Assembly (NCBI RefSeq): GCF_028276765.1
Contig: NZ_JAPYVU010000004.1
Location: 1-62,774 of the forward strand
DNA: 62,774 nucleotides
From: Sulfurihydrogenibium sp.
GTDB taxonomy: Bacteria; Aquificota; Aquificia; Aquificales; Hydrogenothermaceae
Direction: 5' to 3'
Shown here one piece after another: positions 9,153 to 16,474 of this stretch. A program made the translations under genes and the position numbers. Position 1 is the first letter of the stretch. Every line of letters begins with the position of its first letter. Below the pieces are notes generated by a model, which saw nothing but the letters and a program-made list of their open reading frames with translations, searched no databases and was not told the DNA's origin.

Positions 9153-9452
9153 TTATTCTTCGCCAACAACCCTTGGAACAACAAAAAATCCACCTTTTGC
9201 TTGTGGTGCGTTTTTTAATGCTTCTTCGTTTGTTATTGAGCCTGTAGGAATATCTTCCCTTTCTGATTTTTCTTCAATTTGAAGTTCGTAAAACGGCAAT
9301 GTATCTTTTACATCAACCTCATTTAGCTTATCTATAAAGCTTAAAATATCTTTAAATTGATTTGAAAATAGTTCTATCTCTTCTTCTTTTAATTTCAAGT
9401 TTGATAATTTTGCCACCTTTTCAATTAACTCTTTTCCTATTTGATTTGTCAT
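9153..9452 (-). CDS. gatC: Asp/Glu-tRNA amidotransferase subunit C
   Basis: The 99-residue protein matches GatC in length and motifs: IEKVAKLSNLKLKEEEIELF, then FIDKLNEVDV and, near the end, NAPQAKGGFFVVPRVV. GatC wraps around and stabilises GatA in the GatCAB complex, which converts misacylated Glu-tRNA(Gln) or Asp-tRNA(Asn) to the amide forms. gatA and gatB are not in the window. It lies downstream of topA on the same strand, across a 127-bp gap with a plus-strand terminator. Confidence 0.95.
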   Translation of the reverse strand: MTNQIGKELIEKVAKLSNLKLKEEEIELFSNQFKDILSFIDKLNEVDVKDTLPFYELQIEEKSEREDIPTGSITNEEALKNAPQAKGGFFVVPRVVGEE

Positions 9453-9503
9453 TTTTCACCTCTTTAAGATATGATTTTAGTCATTTTAAATATATTCGAA
9501 TGT

Positions 9504-9581
9504 TAATATATTATTATTACTCGGTTCGCATCCCCCTCCCCCCCCCTCCATACCTGGTCGGGAGCAATCCCGACCCTTTTT
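9504..9581 (+). ncRNA. Candidate small RNA with C-rich single-stranded segment
   Basis: On the plus strand, a TAATAT box (9504-9509) is followed by CTCGGTTCGCAT, two C-runs of five and nine (9532-9536, 9538-9546), and a strong intrinsic terminator (9556-9581). No plus-strand protein gene lies upstream to account for the terminator. C-rich stretches followed by a terminator are a layout of Shine-Dalgarno-blocking small RNAs such as RsaE. Promoter strength is weak and no homologue is known to me, so this is a hypothesis. Confidence 0.3.
9556..9581 (+). terminator. Rho-independent terminator (plus strand)
   Basis: A perfect 8-bp GC-rich stem GGTCGGGA (9556-9563) / TCCCGACC (9568-9575) closes a GCAA tetraloop and is followed by CTTTTTATTTTTTA. 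The T-run exists only on the plus strand; read in the topA direction the stem is followed by G-rich sequence. Both flanking genes are on the minus strand. Confidence 0.75.
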
Positions 9582-11613
9582 ATTTTTTATATCTTGAAAG
9601 CTTACTTTTTATAAACTTTAAAGCTTGAGCCGGATTGTCAATCAAATCTTCTCTGCCATACTTTATTAAAACATTTTTTTGTTTTTCTGACAACTGGTAA
9701 TTTTTCATCATTTCTTTTTTCGCTTTATCTATCCATTTTGTAAGCAATTTTCTATCTGAAAGCTCTTTATCTGTTAATTTCAACCCTGTTTTTTCAGCCA
9801 AACTTTTTGCGTATTCTATTTGTTTTTGAGATGGATTTTTTTCAGCATGAGCATCGATAAACTCTTTTAGTTTTTCTGGGTCATCTTTTATCTCTTCTAT
9901 GCTTTTACCATGTTTTTCTGCTAAATCTTTTGCATAATCAAGCATTTTCTTTGATATTTTCACATTTTGTTTTGTAGCTGATTTTTCATGAAGCTGTCTT
10001 ACAAACTCTTTCCAATCTTTTTTATTTTCTTCTACTTTATCAAGAAAATCTTCCATTTTCTTTGTAAAAGAGTAGTCTATCACCCAATTGTAGCGATTGT
10101 TTAAATATTCAATCAGATGAAAAGCGTTTTCTGTTGGTCTTAAACTTCCATTTTCCTTAACTACATAACCTCTTTCTTTTATAGTTTTTATTATCGTTGC
10201 ATAGGTTGAGGGTCTGCCTATACCAAGCTCTTCCAATTTTTTGACAAGCCCGCCTTCTGTGTATCTTGCCGGTGGTTTTGTAAATTTTTCTTCTAAATCC
10301 ATTTTTTCAATGTTTAAAACATCTTTATTTTTTAAATCTGGTAAATTTTGGGTTTCTTCTTGTTCTTCTTCTAAATCATAAACAGCCTTATAACCTTTAA
10401 ACTTTAAGATTGAGCCGCTGGCTTTAAATGTATAGCCTTTTATATCAACAGTTACATTTGTTCTTTCAAAGATTGCATCAGCCATCTGAGATGCCACTGT
10501 TCTTTCATAAATAAGCTTTAATAGTTTGAAATGGTCTTCTGATAAGCCTTTCTCTTGAATGAGCTTTTTTTGTCCTTCTAAGTTTACAAAATGAGTGATT
10601 CTTATAGCTTCATGGGCATCTGCTTGTGTATTTTTTGATTTGTAAACTCTTATTTTTTCCGGCAGATAATCTTTACCAAACTCTTTGTTTATTAGATTTC
10701 TAATTCCATCTATAGCCTTTTCGCTTATTCTTACGCTGTCTGTTCTGTGGTATGTGATAAGCCCGCTTTCAAAAAGGTCTTGGGCTAACATCATCGTTTT
10801 TTCTGGCGGGAATCTATAAACTGTACTTGCCGACTGCTGGAGTGTAGAAGTTGTAAATGGTGGTTTTGGAGATTGTTTTACTTGCTTTTTTTCTACTTTT
10901 TTTATAGTAGCTGTTTTTTCATCTTTTATATCTTCATAGATTTTTTCTGCTTCTTCTTTGTTTTCTATTTTTGGATTTTCGTAGGTGGCTGTAAATTTAG
11001 CAGTAGATTTGGATAAAACAGCAGACAACACGTAGTAAGGCGTTGGTTTGAAATTTTGAATTTCTATCTCTCTTTCTACTATCAATCTTACAGCCGGAGA
11101 CTGAACTCTACCGACGCTGAATCTTCCACCTATCTCTCTTGATGCTATTGGTGATAGTATATAACCAACAATTCTATCTCCAACCCTTCTTCCGAGAAAC
11201 GCATTAAACAATCCAAAGTTTGTTTTTTCAAAGGGAATAGCTTTTTCTATCTTTTCTTTAATATGCTCTTTGGTTATTTCATGAAATTCAGCTCTTTTTA
11301 CTTCCTTTGCTTTTTTCTTTAATTCTTCATACATAAAATATCCTATAGCGTATCCTTCTCTATCCGGGTCAGTTGCTATGATTACTTCCGATTTTTCTGC
11401 TAATTTTTTTATTTCTGATAAGATTTTTTTATGGTTTTGAGATTTTATTACAAATTTTGGCTCATACGTGTTTAGGTCAACTCCCATTTCATCTTCTGGA
11501 AGGTCTTTAAAGTGTCCTACCGTTGCTTTTACAATAAAATCTTTTCCTAAAAAGTGTGATATCTCTCTTGCTTTTTTTGGCGATTCTACGATAACTATTT
11601 TCTTTTCACTCAA
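9580..11613 (-). CDS. topA: DNA topoisomerase I (type IA), cysteine-free
   Basis: The 677-residue enzyme relaxes negative supercoils. The Toprim domain begins IVIVESPKKAREISHFLG and carries the acidic site TDPDREG (81-87). The catalytic tyrosine is Tyr288 in GLITYHRTDS, and TEGGLVKKLEELGIGRPSTYA is the conserved central-domain stretch. Most bacterial TopA proteins end in Cys4 zinc ribbons. This one has no cysteine at all; after about residue 550 it has two helical repeats (KISKKMLDYAKDLAEKHGKSI and PSQKQIEYAKSLAEKTGLKL), each about 40 residues, then a Lys-rich tail. These may replace the zinc ribbons in DNA binding. It lies upstream of gatC on the same strand. Confidence 0.93.
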   Translation of the reverse strand: MSEKKIVIVESPKKAREISHFLGKDFIVKATVGHFKDLPEDEMGVDLNTYEPKFVIKSQNHKKILSEIKKLAEKSEVIIATDPDREGYAIGYFMYEELKKKAKEVKRAEFHEITKEHIKEKIEKAIPFEKTNFGLFNAFLGRRVGDRIVGYILSPIASREIGGRFSVGRVQSPAVRLIVEREIEIQNFKPTPYYVLSAVLSKSTAKFTATYENPKIENKEEAEKIYEDIKDEKTATIKKVEKKQVKQSPKPPFTTSTLQQSASTVYRFPPEKTMMLAQDLFESGLITYHRTDSVRISEKAIDGIRNLINKEFGKDYLPEKIRVYKSKNTQADAHEAIRITHFVNLEGQKKLIQEKGLSEDHFKLLKLIYERTVASQMADAIFERTNVTVDIKGYTFKASGSILKFKGYKAVYDLEEEQEETQNLPDLKNKDVLNIEKMDLEEKFTKPPARYTEGGLVKKLEELGIGRPSTYATIIKTIKERGYVVKENGSLRPTENAFHLIEYLNNRYNWVIDYSFTKKMEDFLDKVEENKKDWKEFVRQLHEKSATKQNVKISKKMLDYAKDLAEKHGKSIEEIKDDPEKLKEFIDAHAEKNPSQKQIEYAKSLAEKTGLKLTDKELSDRKLLTKWIDKAKKEMMKNYQLSEKQKNVLIKYGREDLIDNPAQALKFIKSKLSRYKK

Positions 11614-11679
11614 ACTTTAACCTCTGTGAGTTTTTAAAATAATTATAAGTTCAATTTTGATTATTCTCAAGTTGATGTA

Positions 11680-11832
11680 AAGGGTGTTCCAAAAATCCAC
11701 ACTGTCATTCTGCAGCCGGCGAAGAATTTCCTGTTTTTCTTTCCAGGTCAAAAAATCAAAAAAGAGATCCTTCGGTTTTCGGCCTCAGGATAACAAGGAA
11801 AGGTAAATTTACAAAAATTTTGGAACACTCTC
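11680..11832 (-). repeat. Miniature inverted-repeat element, family A (complete)
   Basis: The ends AAGGGTGTTCCAAAAAT and ATTTTGGAACACTCT are inverted copies of each other. Between them lie two inward hairpin arms, GTCATTCTGCAGCCGGCGAA and CCTTCGG ... GGCCTCAGGA. The copy is reversed relative to the one at 34791-34940. It occupies half of the 305-bp gap between divergent topA and mrp; the rest is AT-rich promoter DNA with a TATAAT at 11871-11876. Confidence 0.75.
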
Positions 11833-11885
11833 ACAAGATATTTAGATGCTCAAAGTGATTACTATCATAGTATAATAACTTTATT

Positions 11886-11899
11886 TATTCGAATATTAT
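11886..11899 (+). promoter_or_regulatory. TATTCGAATATTA motif before mrp
   Basis: The palindrome TATTCGAATA (11886-11895) followed by TTAT lies between a TATAAT box (11871-11876) and the mrp ribosome-binding site. A near copy, TATTCGAATGTTAATAT, occurs at 9492-9508 in the same orientation, in front of the candidate small RNA. Two occurrences in similar positions suggest a shared regulatory site, but this may be chance in AT-rich DNA. Confidence 0.25.
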
Positions 11900-11924
11900 A
11901 TCATAATAAAAACGGAGGTTGCTT

Positions 11925-13004
11925 ATGGCTCTACAAGGAGTAATGGACGTACTTAAAAAAACTACTTTAGAAGAAATTGGTGTTAGTTTTTCTTTAGCTG
12001 ATTTGTTAAAGGATTTAAGAATAGATGGAGATGATGTATATTTAGTTATTTTCTTTCCAAGTGAAAGATACCATCAATTTTTAAGAGAAAAGGTAGAAAA
12101 AGCATTAAGGTCTATTGGTGCAAAAAATGTTAACGTTGAGTTTTCAGACCAACCACCTCAAAGACAACAACAGCAACCACCTCCTCCTCCACCGCAAGCA
12201 AATCCTTTTGAAACAAGAAGAAGAATTCCAAATGTTGATAAGGTTATACTGGTAGCCTCCGGAAAAGGTGGCGTTGGAAAGTCAACGGTTGCAGTAAATT
12301 TAGCATCTGCATTAAAAAAACTTGGTTATAACGTAGGTTATTTAGATGCTGATATGTATGGTCCAAGCGGTCCAACTATGTTTGGAGCCAAAGATAAAAA
12401 AGTTATGGCAAGACAAACTCCACAAGGGGATAAAATTATTGCACCGGAAGCTCACGGCGTAAAAGTTATGTCTATCGGATTTTTATTGCCGTCAGAAGAT
12501 ACGCCTGTAATTTGGAGAGGTCCAGTATTATTTAAAGCTCTAACACAGTTTTTATTTGATATTGATTGGGGAGAAGAAGGGCTTGATTACTTAGTTATAG
12601 ACCTACCACCAGGAACAGGAGATGTTCAAATAACCATAGGACAAACAGCAGAAGTAGATGGAGCTATTATCGTAACTACACCTCAAGACGTAGCATTGAT
12701 TGACGTTAAAAAAGGTATACAAATGTTTAAAGAAGTCCAAATTCCATTAATTGGTGTAGTAGAAAATATGAGCTATTTTGTATGTCCAGACAGTGGTAAA
12801 GCTTATGAAATATTTGGAAAAAGCAAAACGGGAGAATTGTTAAAGAATTACGGTGTGGAACTGCTTGGAAAGATACCAATAGAGCCAAAGGTAGCAGAGT
12901 TTTCAGACTTAGGAATACCAATAGTATTTGCTAAGGAGGATTCACAATCAGCACAAGAGTTTATAAACATCGCCAAAAAAGTTGTAGAAAAGCTTAATAA
13001 ATAG
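11925..13004 (+). CDS. mrp: Mrp/ApbC-type iron-sulfur carrier ATPase
   Basis: This 359-residue P-loop ATPase has an N-terminal MIP18-like (DUF59) domain (1-75), a Gln/Pro-rich linker (78-92), and a deviant Walker A SGKGGVGKS (112-120) typical of Mrp/Nbp35 proteins, which carry and hand over Fe-S clusters. The family's cluster-binding CxxC is incomplete here: the site reads VCPDSGKAYEIFG, with only Cys287. The ATG at 11925 is preferred over an in-frame TTG at 11919, because GGAGG at 11913-11917 is at ideal spacing for it. It is followed after 12 bases by the IscS-like gene, so it opens the Fe-S gene run. Confidence 0.93.
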   Translation: MALQGVMDVLKKTTLEEIGVSFSLADLLKDLRIDGDDVYLVIFFPSERYHQFLREKVEKALRSIGAKNVNVEFSDQPPQRQQQQPPPPPPQANPFETRRRIPNVDKVILVASGKGGVGKSTVAVNLASALKKLGYNVGYLDADMYGPSGPTMFGAKDKKVMARQTPQGDKIIAPEAHGVKVMSIGFLLPSEDTPVIWRGPVLFKALTQFLFDIDWGEEGLDYLVIDLPPGTGDVQITIGQTAEVDGAIIVTTPQDVALIDVKKGIQMFKEVQIPLIGVVENMSYFVCPDSGKAYEIFGKSKTGELLKNYGVELLGKIPIEPKVAEFSDLGIPIVFAKEDSQSAQEFINIAKKVVEKLNK

Positions 13005-13016
13005 GAGGTATTAATT

Positions 13017-14228
13017 ATGAACAGAAGAATATATGTAGACCATTTGGCAACTACGCCAGTTTGCGATGAAGCCATAGAAGCAATGATGCCTTATTTTAAA
13101 GAAAAGTTTGGTAATCCCACATCTCTCCATGAAATGGGAATAGAAGCAAAAAAAGCTATAAACAGAGCAAGGGAGCAAGTAGCACAGCTTTTAAATGTAT
13201 CAAATCCAGAAGATATAGTTTTTACTTCAGGGGCTATAGAGGCTAATAACCTTGCAATAAAAGGATATGCAAAAGCACCAGGAAGAAGAGGAAAACATAT
13301 TGTTGTTTCTGCAATAGAGCATCATTCTATTTTGCACTCTTGTAAAACACTTGAAAAAGAAGGATTTGAAATTACAGAAGTTCAGCCTGACGAGTATGGA
13401 ATCATAGACCCAGAAAAATTAGCCGCTGCTGTTAGAGAAGATACTATTCTTGTATCTGTTGGATTTGCAAACAGAGAAATTGGAACCCTTCAAGATATGC
13501 CAGCATTGGTTGCTGCAGTGAAAGAAAAAAATCCGAGAGTAGTTTTCCATTCAGATATAGCTGCTGCAGTTGGTCATATGCCTGTTGATGTTGAAGGATG
13601 GGGTCTTGATATGGCTTCATTTACAGGTCATTACTTCTATGCTCCAAAAGGTGTAGGTGGATTGTATGTTAAAAAAGGAATTAGATTAAAACCGCTTATA
13701 GAAGGTGGAATACAAGAAGGTGGAAGAAGAGCAGGAACAGAAAACGTGCCTGGAATTGTAGGAATGGGTGCGGCAGCTGAACTTGCAATAAAAGAAATGG
13801 ATGACAGAGTAAACAGATTAAGATACTTAAGAGACAAACTTAAAAAAGGTATTGAAGAAAGAATACCTTACATAAGGTTTACAGGCCATCCAGAAAAAAG
13901 ACTTCCTAACCATCTTTCATTGATCGTGATGTATATTGAAGGTGAAGCAATGCTTTTAATGTTAAATATTAAAAAGACATACACAGCTTCGGGGTCTGCT
14001 TGTGTATCTTATGCGTTAAAACAGTCTCACGTTTTAGCAGCAATAGGAGTAGAAAAGGAAGCATCAAACGGTTCTATCGTTTTCTCCCTTGGAAGAGACA
14101 ACACAGAAGAGGATATAGATTATATTATTGAAGAATTTCCAAAAGTAGTTGCAAGACTTAGAGAGATATCTCCGTTTAGCCCAGAAAACTGGGAAGAGTT
14201 TACAAAAAAAGCATCAAAGTTTAAGTAA
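13017..14228 (+). CDS. IscS/NifS-like protein with the PLP lysine replaced
   Basis: The 403-residue protein has the full fold-type I architecture of IscS/NifS: DHLATTPV at the N-terminus, KFGNPTSLHEMG, EHHSILHSCK, and the mobile Cys loop TASGSACVS with Cys329. The cofactor site is altered. The family's SGHKxxGPKG reads TGHYFYAPKG, putting Tyr206 at the PLP lysine. DATQ reads DIAA, losing the pyridine-stacking Gln. SGATE reads SGAIE, and NNE reads NRE. Such a protein should not make a normal PLP aldimine, yet the sulfur-accepting Cys is kept. As I recall, Archaeoglobus fulgidus IscS also lacks this lysine and was crystallised bridging an Fe-S cluster with IscU. iscU lies 280 bp downstream, so a scaffold or ligand role is inferred. 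It has a good AGGAGG. Confidence 0.85.
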   Translation: MNRRIYVDHLATTPVCDEAIEAMMPYFKEKFGNPTSLHEMGIEAKKAINRAREQVAQLLNVSNPEDIVFTSGAIEANNLAIKGYAKAPGRRGKHIVVSAIEHHSILHSCKTLEKEGFEITEVQPDEYGIIDPEKLAAAVREDTILVSVGFANREIGTLQDMPALVAAVKEKNPRVVFHSDIAAAVGHMPVDVEGWGLDMASFTGHYFYAPKGVGGLYVKKGIRLKPLIEGGIQEGGRRAGTENVPGIVGMGAAAELAIKEMDDRVNRLRYLRDKLKKGIEERIPYIRFTGHPEKRLPNHLSLIVMYIEGEAMLLMLNIKKTYTASGSACVSYALKQSHVLAAIGVEKEASNGSIVFSLGRDNTEEDIDYIIEEFPKVVARLREISPFSPENWEEFTKKASKFK

Positions 14229-14317
14229 GAAAATGAGTAGTTTTATTTATTCATCACTTTTTACGTTTTACGGAGAGCATTCTAAAATTTTTGTTGGTTG
14301 TAGAAATTATATGTAAA

Positions 14318-14428
14318 CATACCTTGTATGAGAAATTGGGTAAAAGTGAGAGATTCTTCGCTTCGCTCAGAATGACGATCAAAAGTGTTAATTAATTTTT
14401 AAACTTAGTTAAAATATGGAACACCCTT
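14318..14428. repeat. Hybrid miniature repeat: family B left end, family A right end
   Basis: It begins CATACCTTGTATGAGAAATT, the outer end of family B, continues with the arm GATTCTTCGCTTCGCTCAGAATGAC, and closes with ATATGGAACACCCTTA, the outer end of family A. The two families thus share an inner hairpin and can be joined. It separates the IscS-like gene from iscU. Confidence 0.6.
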
Positions 14429-14450
14429 ACGATTTACGTGATTAATATCA

Positions 14451-14479
14451 TTGGAATAAGAGTAGTAAAAGCTTATTTT
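14451..14479 (+). promoter_or_regulatory. Probable iscU promoter
   Basis: TTGGAA (14451-14456), a 17-bp spacer and TATTTT (14474-14479) precede the AGGAGG and ATG of iscU by about 30 bases. This would let iscU and the genes after it be transcribed separately from the IscS-like gene. It is a consensus match by eye only. Confidence 0.35.
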
Positions 14480-14508
14480 AATTTAAAATCTATCAGGAGG
14501 TTTTAAAC

Positions 14509-14970
14509 ATGTTTGAATATACAGAAAAAGTAATGGATCACTTTATGAATCCAAGAAACTTGGGAGAGATTCCAAATCCGGATGGAATAGGACAATGTGG
14601 TAATCCATCTTGTGGTGACGCTATGCTCTTTACTATAAAAGTAGATAAAGAGACAGACACGATTACAGATGTTAAGTTTAAAACATTTGGTTGTGGTTCA
14701 GCGATAGCGGTATCTTCCGTTTTAACAGAAATGGTAAAAGGAAAGCCTATTGATTATGCTTTAAACTTAACTTATAAAGAAATTTTTGAAGAGCTTGGCG
14801 GACTACCACCACAAAAAATTCACTGCACAAACTTAGGATTAGAAACTCTTCATGTAGCCATTAAAGACTATCTTTTAAAACAAGGTAGAGTAGAAGAGGC
14901 AAGCAAAATACCTGACTGTATAGAAGAAGACCACGAAGAAGAAACAGTATCCTTAGAGCATATAGGATAA
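14509..14970 (+). CDS. iscU: Fe-S cluster scaffold IscU
   Basis: The 153-residue IscU has its three cluster cysteines in context: CGNPSCGD (Cys35 with Asp37), FGCGSAIAVSS (Cys62) and KIHCTNLGLETL (Cys106). A fourth, Cys30, lies just before the first site. It assembles [2Fe-2S] clusters for delivery to apo-proteins. An acidic tail of about 15 residues (EEDHEEE) extends beyond the core. It starts with a strong AGGAGG and shares one base with the PP-loop gene. The sulfur donor is uncertain, since the adjacent IscS-like protein lacks the PLP lysine. Confidence 0.95.
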   Translation: MFEYTEKVMDHFMNPRNLGEIPNPDGIGQCGNPSCGDAMLFTIKVDKETDTITDVKFKTFGCGSAIAVSSVLTEMVKGKPIDYALNLTYKEIFEELGGLPPQKIHCTNLGLETLHVAIKDYLLKQGRVEEASKIPDCIEEDHEEETVSLEHIG

Positions 14971-16037
14971 TGAAAAGAAAGGCGGTAGCGTTATATTCCG
15001 GTGGGCTTGATAGTACCCTTGCTATCAAGCTCGTTCAAAACCAAGGTATTGATGTTTTAGCACTTCACTTCTACACAGGATTCTGTATAACAGAAACCAA
15101 AAGAAGGAGAGGCGAGAAAAAAGAAGACGGCTCCCACTATATGAATCCTGCCTTAAAATATGCTGCAAAATATGGATTTCCTTTAGAAATAGTGGACATA
15201 TCAGATGGTTATATGGATGTTATCCTAAATCCAAAATATGGATATGGGGCAAATATCAATCCATGCATAGATTGTAGAATCTATATGTTTAAAAAAGCAA
15301 AAGAAATTATGCAAGAAGTAGGGGCAGATTTTGTAATTTCAGGTGAAGTTCTTGGACAAAGACCAAAAAGTCAAAAATCTATTCCTTTAAAAATCATAGA
15401 AAAAGAAGCAGGTTTAGAGGGTCTTATTCTTAGACCATTATCAGCTAAAAAGCTTCCCCCAACAATTCCAGAAATAAACGGATGGGTAGATAGAGAAAAG
15501 TTAGAAGGCATCGTCGGAAGAAGCAGAAAAAGACAAATAGAGCTTGCAAAAGAGCTTGGAATAGATGAGTATGAATCACCGGCTGGCGGATGCTGTTATC
15601 TTACTGATGAAAACTATGCATATAAATACAAGGAGACAATGGCAGTTGAAGGGAAAATTACACAAGAGGATTTAGTTTTATTCACAGTAGGAAGACATTT
15701 CAGATTAGACTCAGGAACTAAGTTAATCGTATCAAGAAATGAAGGAGAAAACAATTTCTTATTAGGATTTAAGAAAAGCTATCATTTTTTTGAACCACTT
15801 GGAAAAGGTCCGGTGGCAATTGCAAAAACCATAAACGGCGAAATCTTAGATGAGGATGATAAACAAATAATTGCCAATATAATTGCAAGATATTCAAAGA
15901 CAATTGACGGTAAAATTGATGTAAAATATTCTTTCATGGATAGAGAGGAAATTTTGACTGGATTTCCTTTTGATGATGAAACAATCAATCAATGGAGGGT
16001 TAGCTTAAATGGAAATAAAAGCAGACATAGTCCATGA
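14970..16037 (+). CDS. PP-loop ATPase, MnmA/ThiI-like tRNA or cofactor thiolase
   Basis: The 355-residue protein has the ATP-pyrophosphatase PP-loop SGGLDST (10-16), which adenylates a carbonyl oxygen before sulfur insertion. NPCIDCRIYMF (Cys99, Cys102) resembles the NPC-CN motif of MnmA, and a second cysteine pair lies in AGGCCYLTDE (Cys208, Cys209). The C-terminal third resembles the region often listed as DUF814/NFACT-R-like in related proteins. Homologues are often named tRNA (5-methylaminomethyl-2-thiouridylate) methyltransferase, but the exact substrate is unknown. Its position after iscU and its 29-base overlap with a TusA-like gene point to a sulfur relay into tRNA or a cofactor. Confidence 0.75.
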   Translation: MKRKAVALYSGGLDSTLAIKLVQNQGIDVLALHFYTGFCITETKRRRGEKKEDGSHYMNPALKYAAKYGFPLEIVDISDGYMDVILNPKYGYGANINPCIDCRIYMFKKAKEIMQEVGADFVISGEVLGQRPKSQKSIPLKIIEKEAGLEGLILRPLSAKKLPPTIPEINGWVDREKLEGIVGRSRKRQIELAKELGIDEYESPAGGCCYLTDENYAYKYKETMAVEGKITQEDLVLFTVGRHFRLDSGTKLIVSRNEGENNFLLGFKKSYHFFEPLGKGPVAIAKTINGEILDEDDKQIIANIIARYSKTIDGKIDVKYSFMDREEILTGFPFDDETINQWRVSLNGNKSRHSP

Positions 16038-16242
16038 TGCAACAGGGACTTACTGTCCAATCCCTATAACAGAACTTGCCAAAGTAGCAAAAAAAGCAGA
16101 AAAAGGTCAGATTATAGAGCTTTTAGCAGACGATGAAGGAGCTATCCAAGATGTACCGGCTTGGTGTCAAACCACTGGAAATGAATTCTTAGGGTACAAA
16201 GAAGAAGACGGAATATTACACTTTTATATCAGGAAGGTGTAA
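16009..16242 (+). CDS. TusA/SirA-like sulfur carrier
   Basis: This is a 77-residue two-layer alpha/beta protein with the TusA signature DATGTYCPIPITEL; the Cys followed by Pro-x-Pro is the persulfide carrier. The central region with DDEGAIQDVPAWCQTTGNE matches the family. TusA proteins pass sulfur from persulfide donors to thiolases or, in sulfur oxidisers, to dissimilatory enzymes. It overlaps the PP-loop gene by 29 bases and uses GGAGGG inside that gene as its ribosome-binding site. It likely hands sulfur to the PP-loop enzyme. Confidence 0.88.
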   Translation: MEIKADIVHDATGTYCPIPITELAKVAKKAEKGQIIELLADDEGAIQDVPAWCQTTGNEFLGYKEEDGILHFYIRKV

Positions 16243-16463
16243 TGAGGTTGACAATAGAAAGTAAAATTTCAGACATTTTTAAAGAATTTCCTAAGCTTGA
16301 AGAAAGGTACAAACCGTATTTAAAATATTTTTATGAAGAAAGATTAGATACAATACTTTTTAAGAAGTTGAGCTTAATTGGGGCGTTAAAACTTTTAAAC
16401 GTGCCTGAAGAAGAAAGAGAAAAAATCATACAAGATTTTTATAAAATAGTAAACAAACATTAA
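16242..16463 (+). CDS. Small DUF1858-like protein
   Basis: The 73-residue protein shares one base with the TusA-like gene (TAATG). It begins LTIESKISDIFKEFPKLEERY, which resembles the N-terminal half of DUF1858-type redox-associated domains (a short strand, then a helix with a conserved Phe-Pro), but it has no cysteine, so the usual disulfide is absent. Its function is unknown. The tight packing between tusA-like and nfu suggests a role in the same sulfur or Fe-S route. Confidence 0.6.
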   Translation: MRLTIESKISDIFKEFPKLEERYKPYLKYFYEERLDTILFKKLSLIGALKLLNVPEEEREKIIQDFYKIVNKH

Positions 16464-16474
16464 GAGGTAGTAAG

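Noticed and set aside
9521..9548. GGTTCGCATCC resembles a tRNA T-loop
   Set aside because: The flanking bases do not pair as a T-stem, and no D-arm, anticodon arm or acceptor stem is present upstream.
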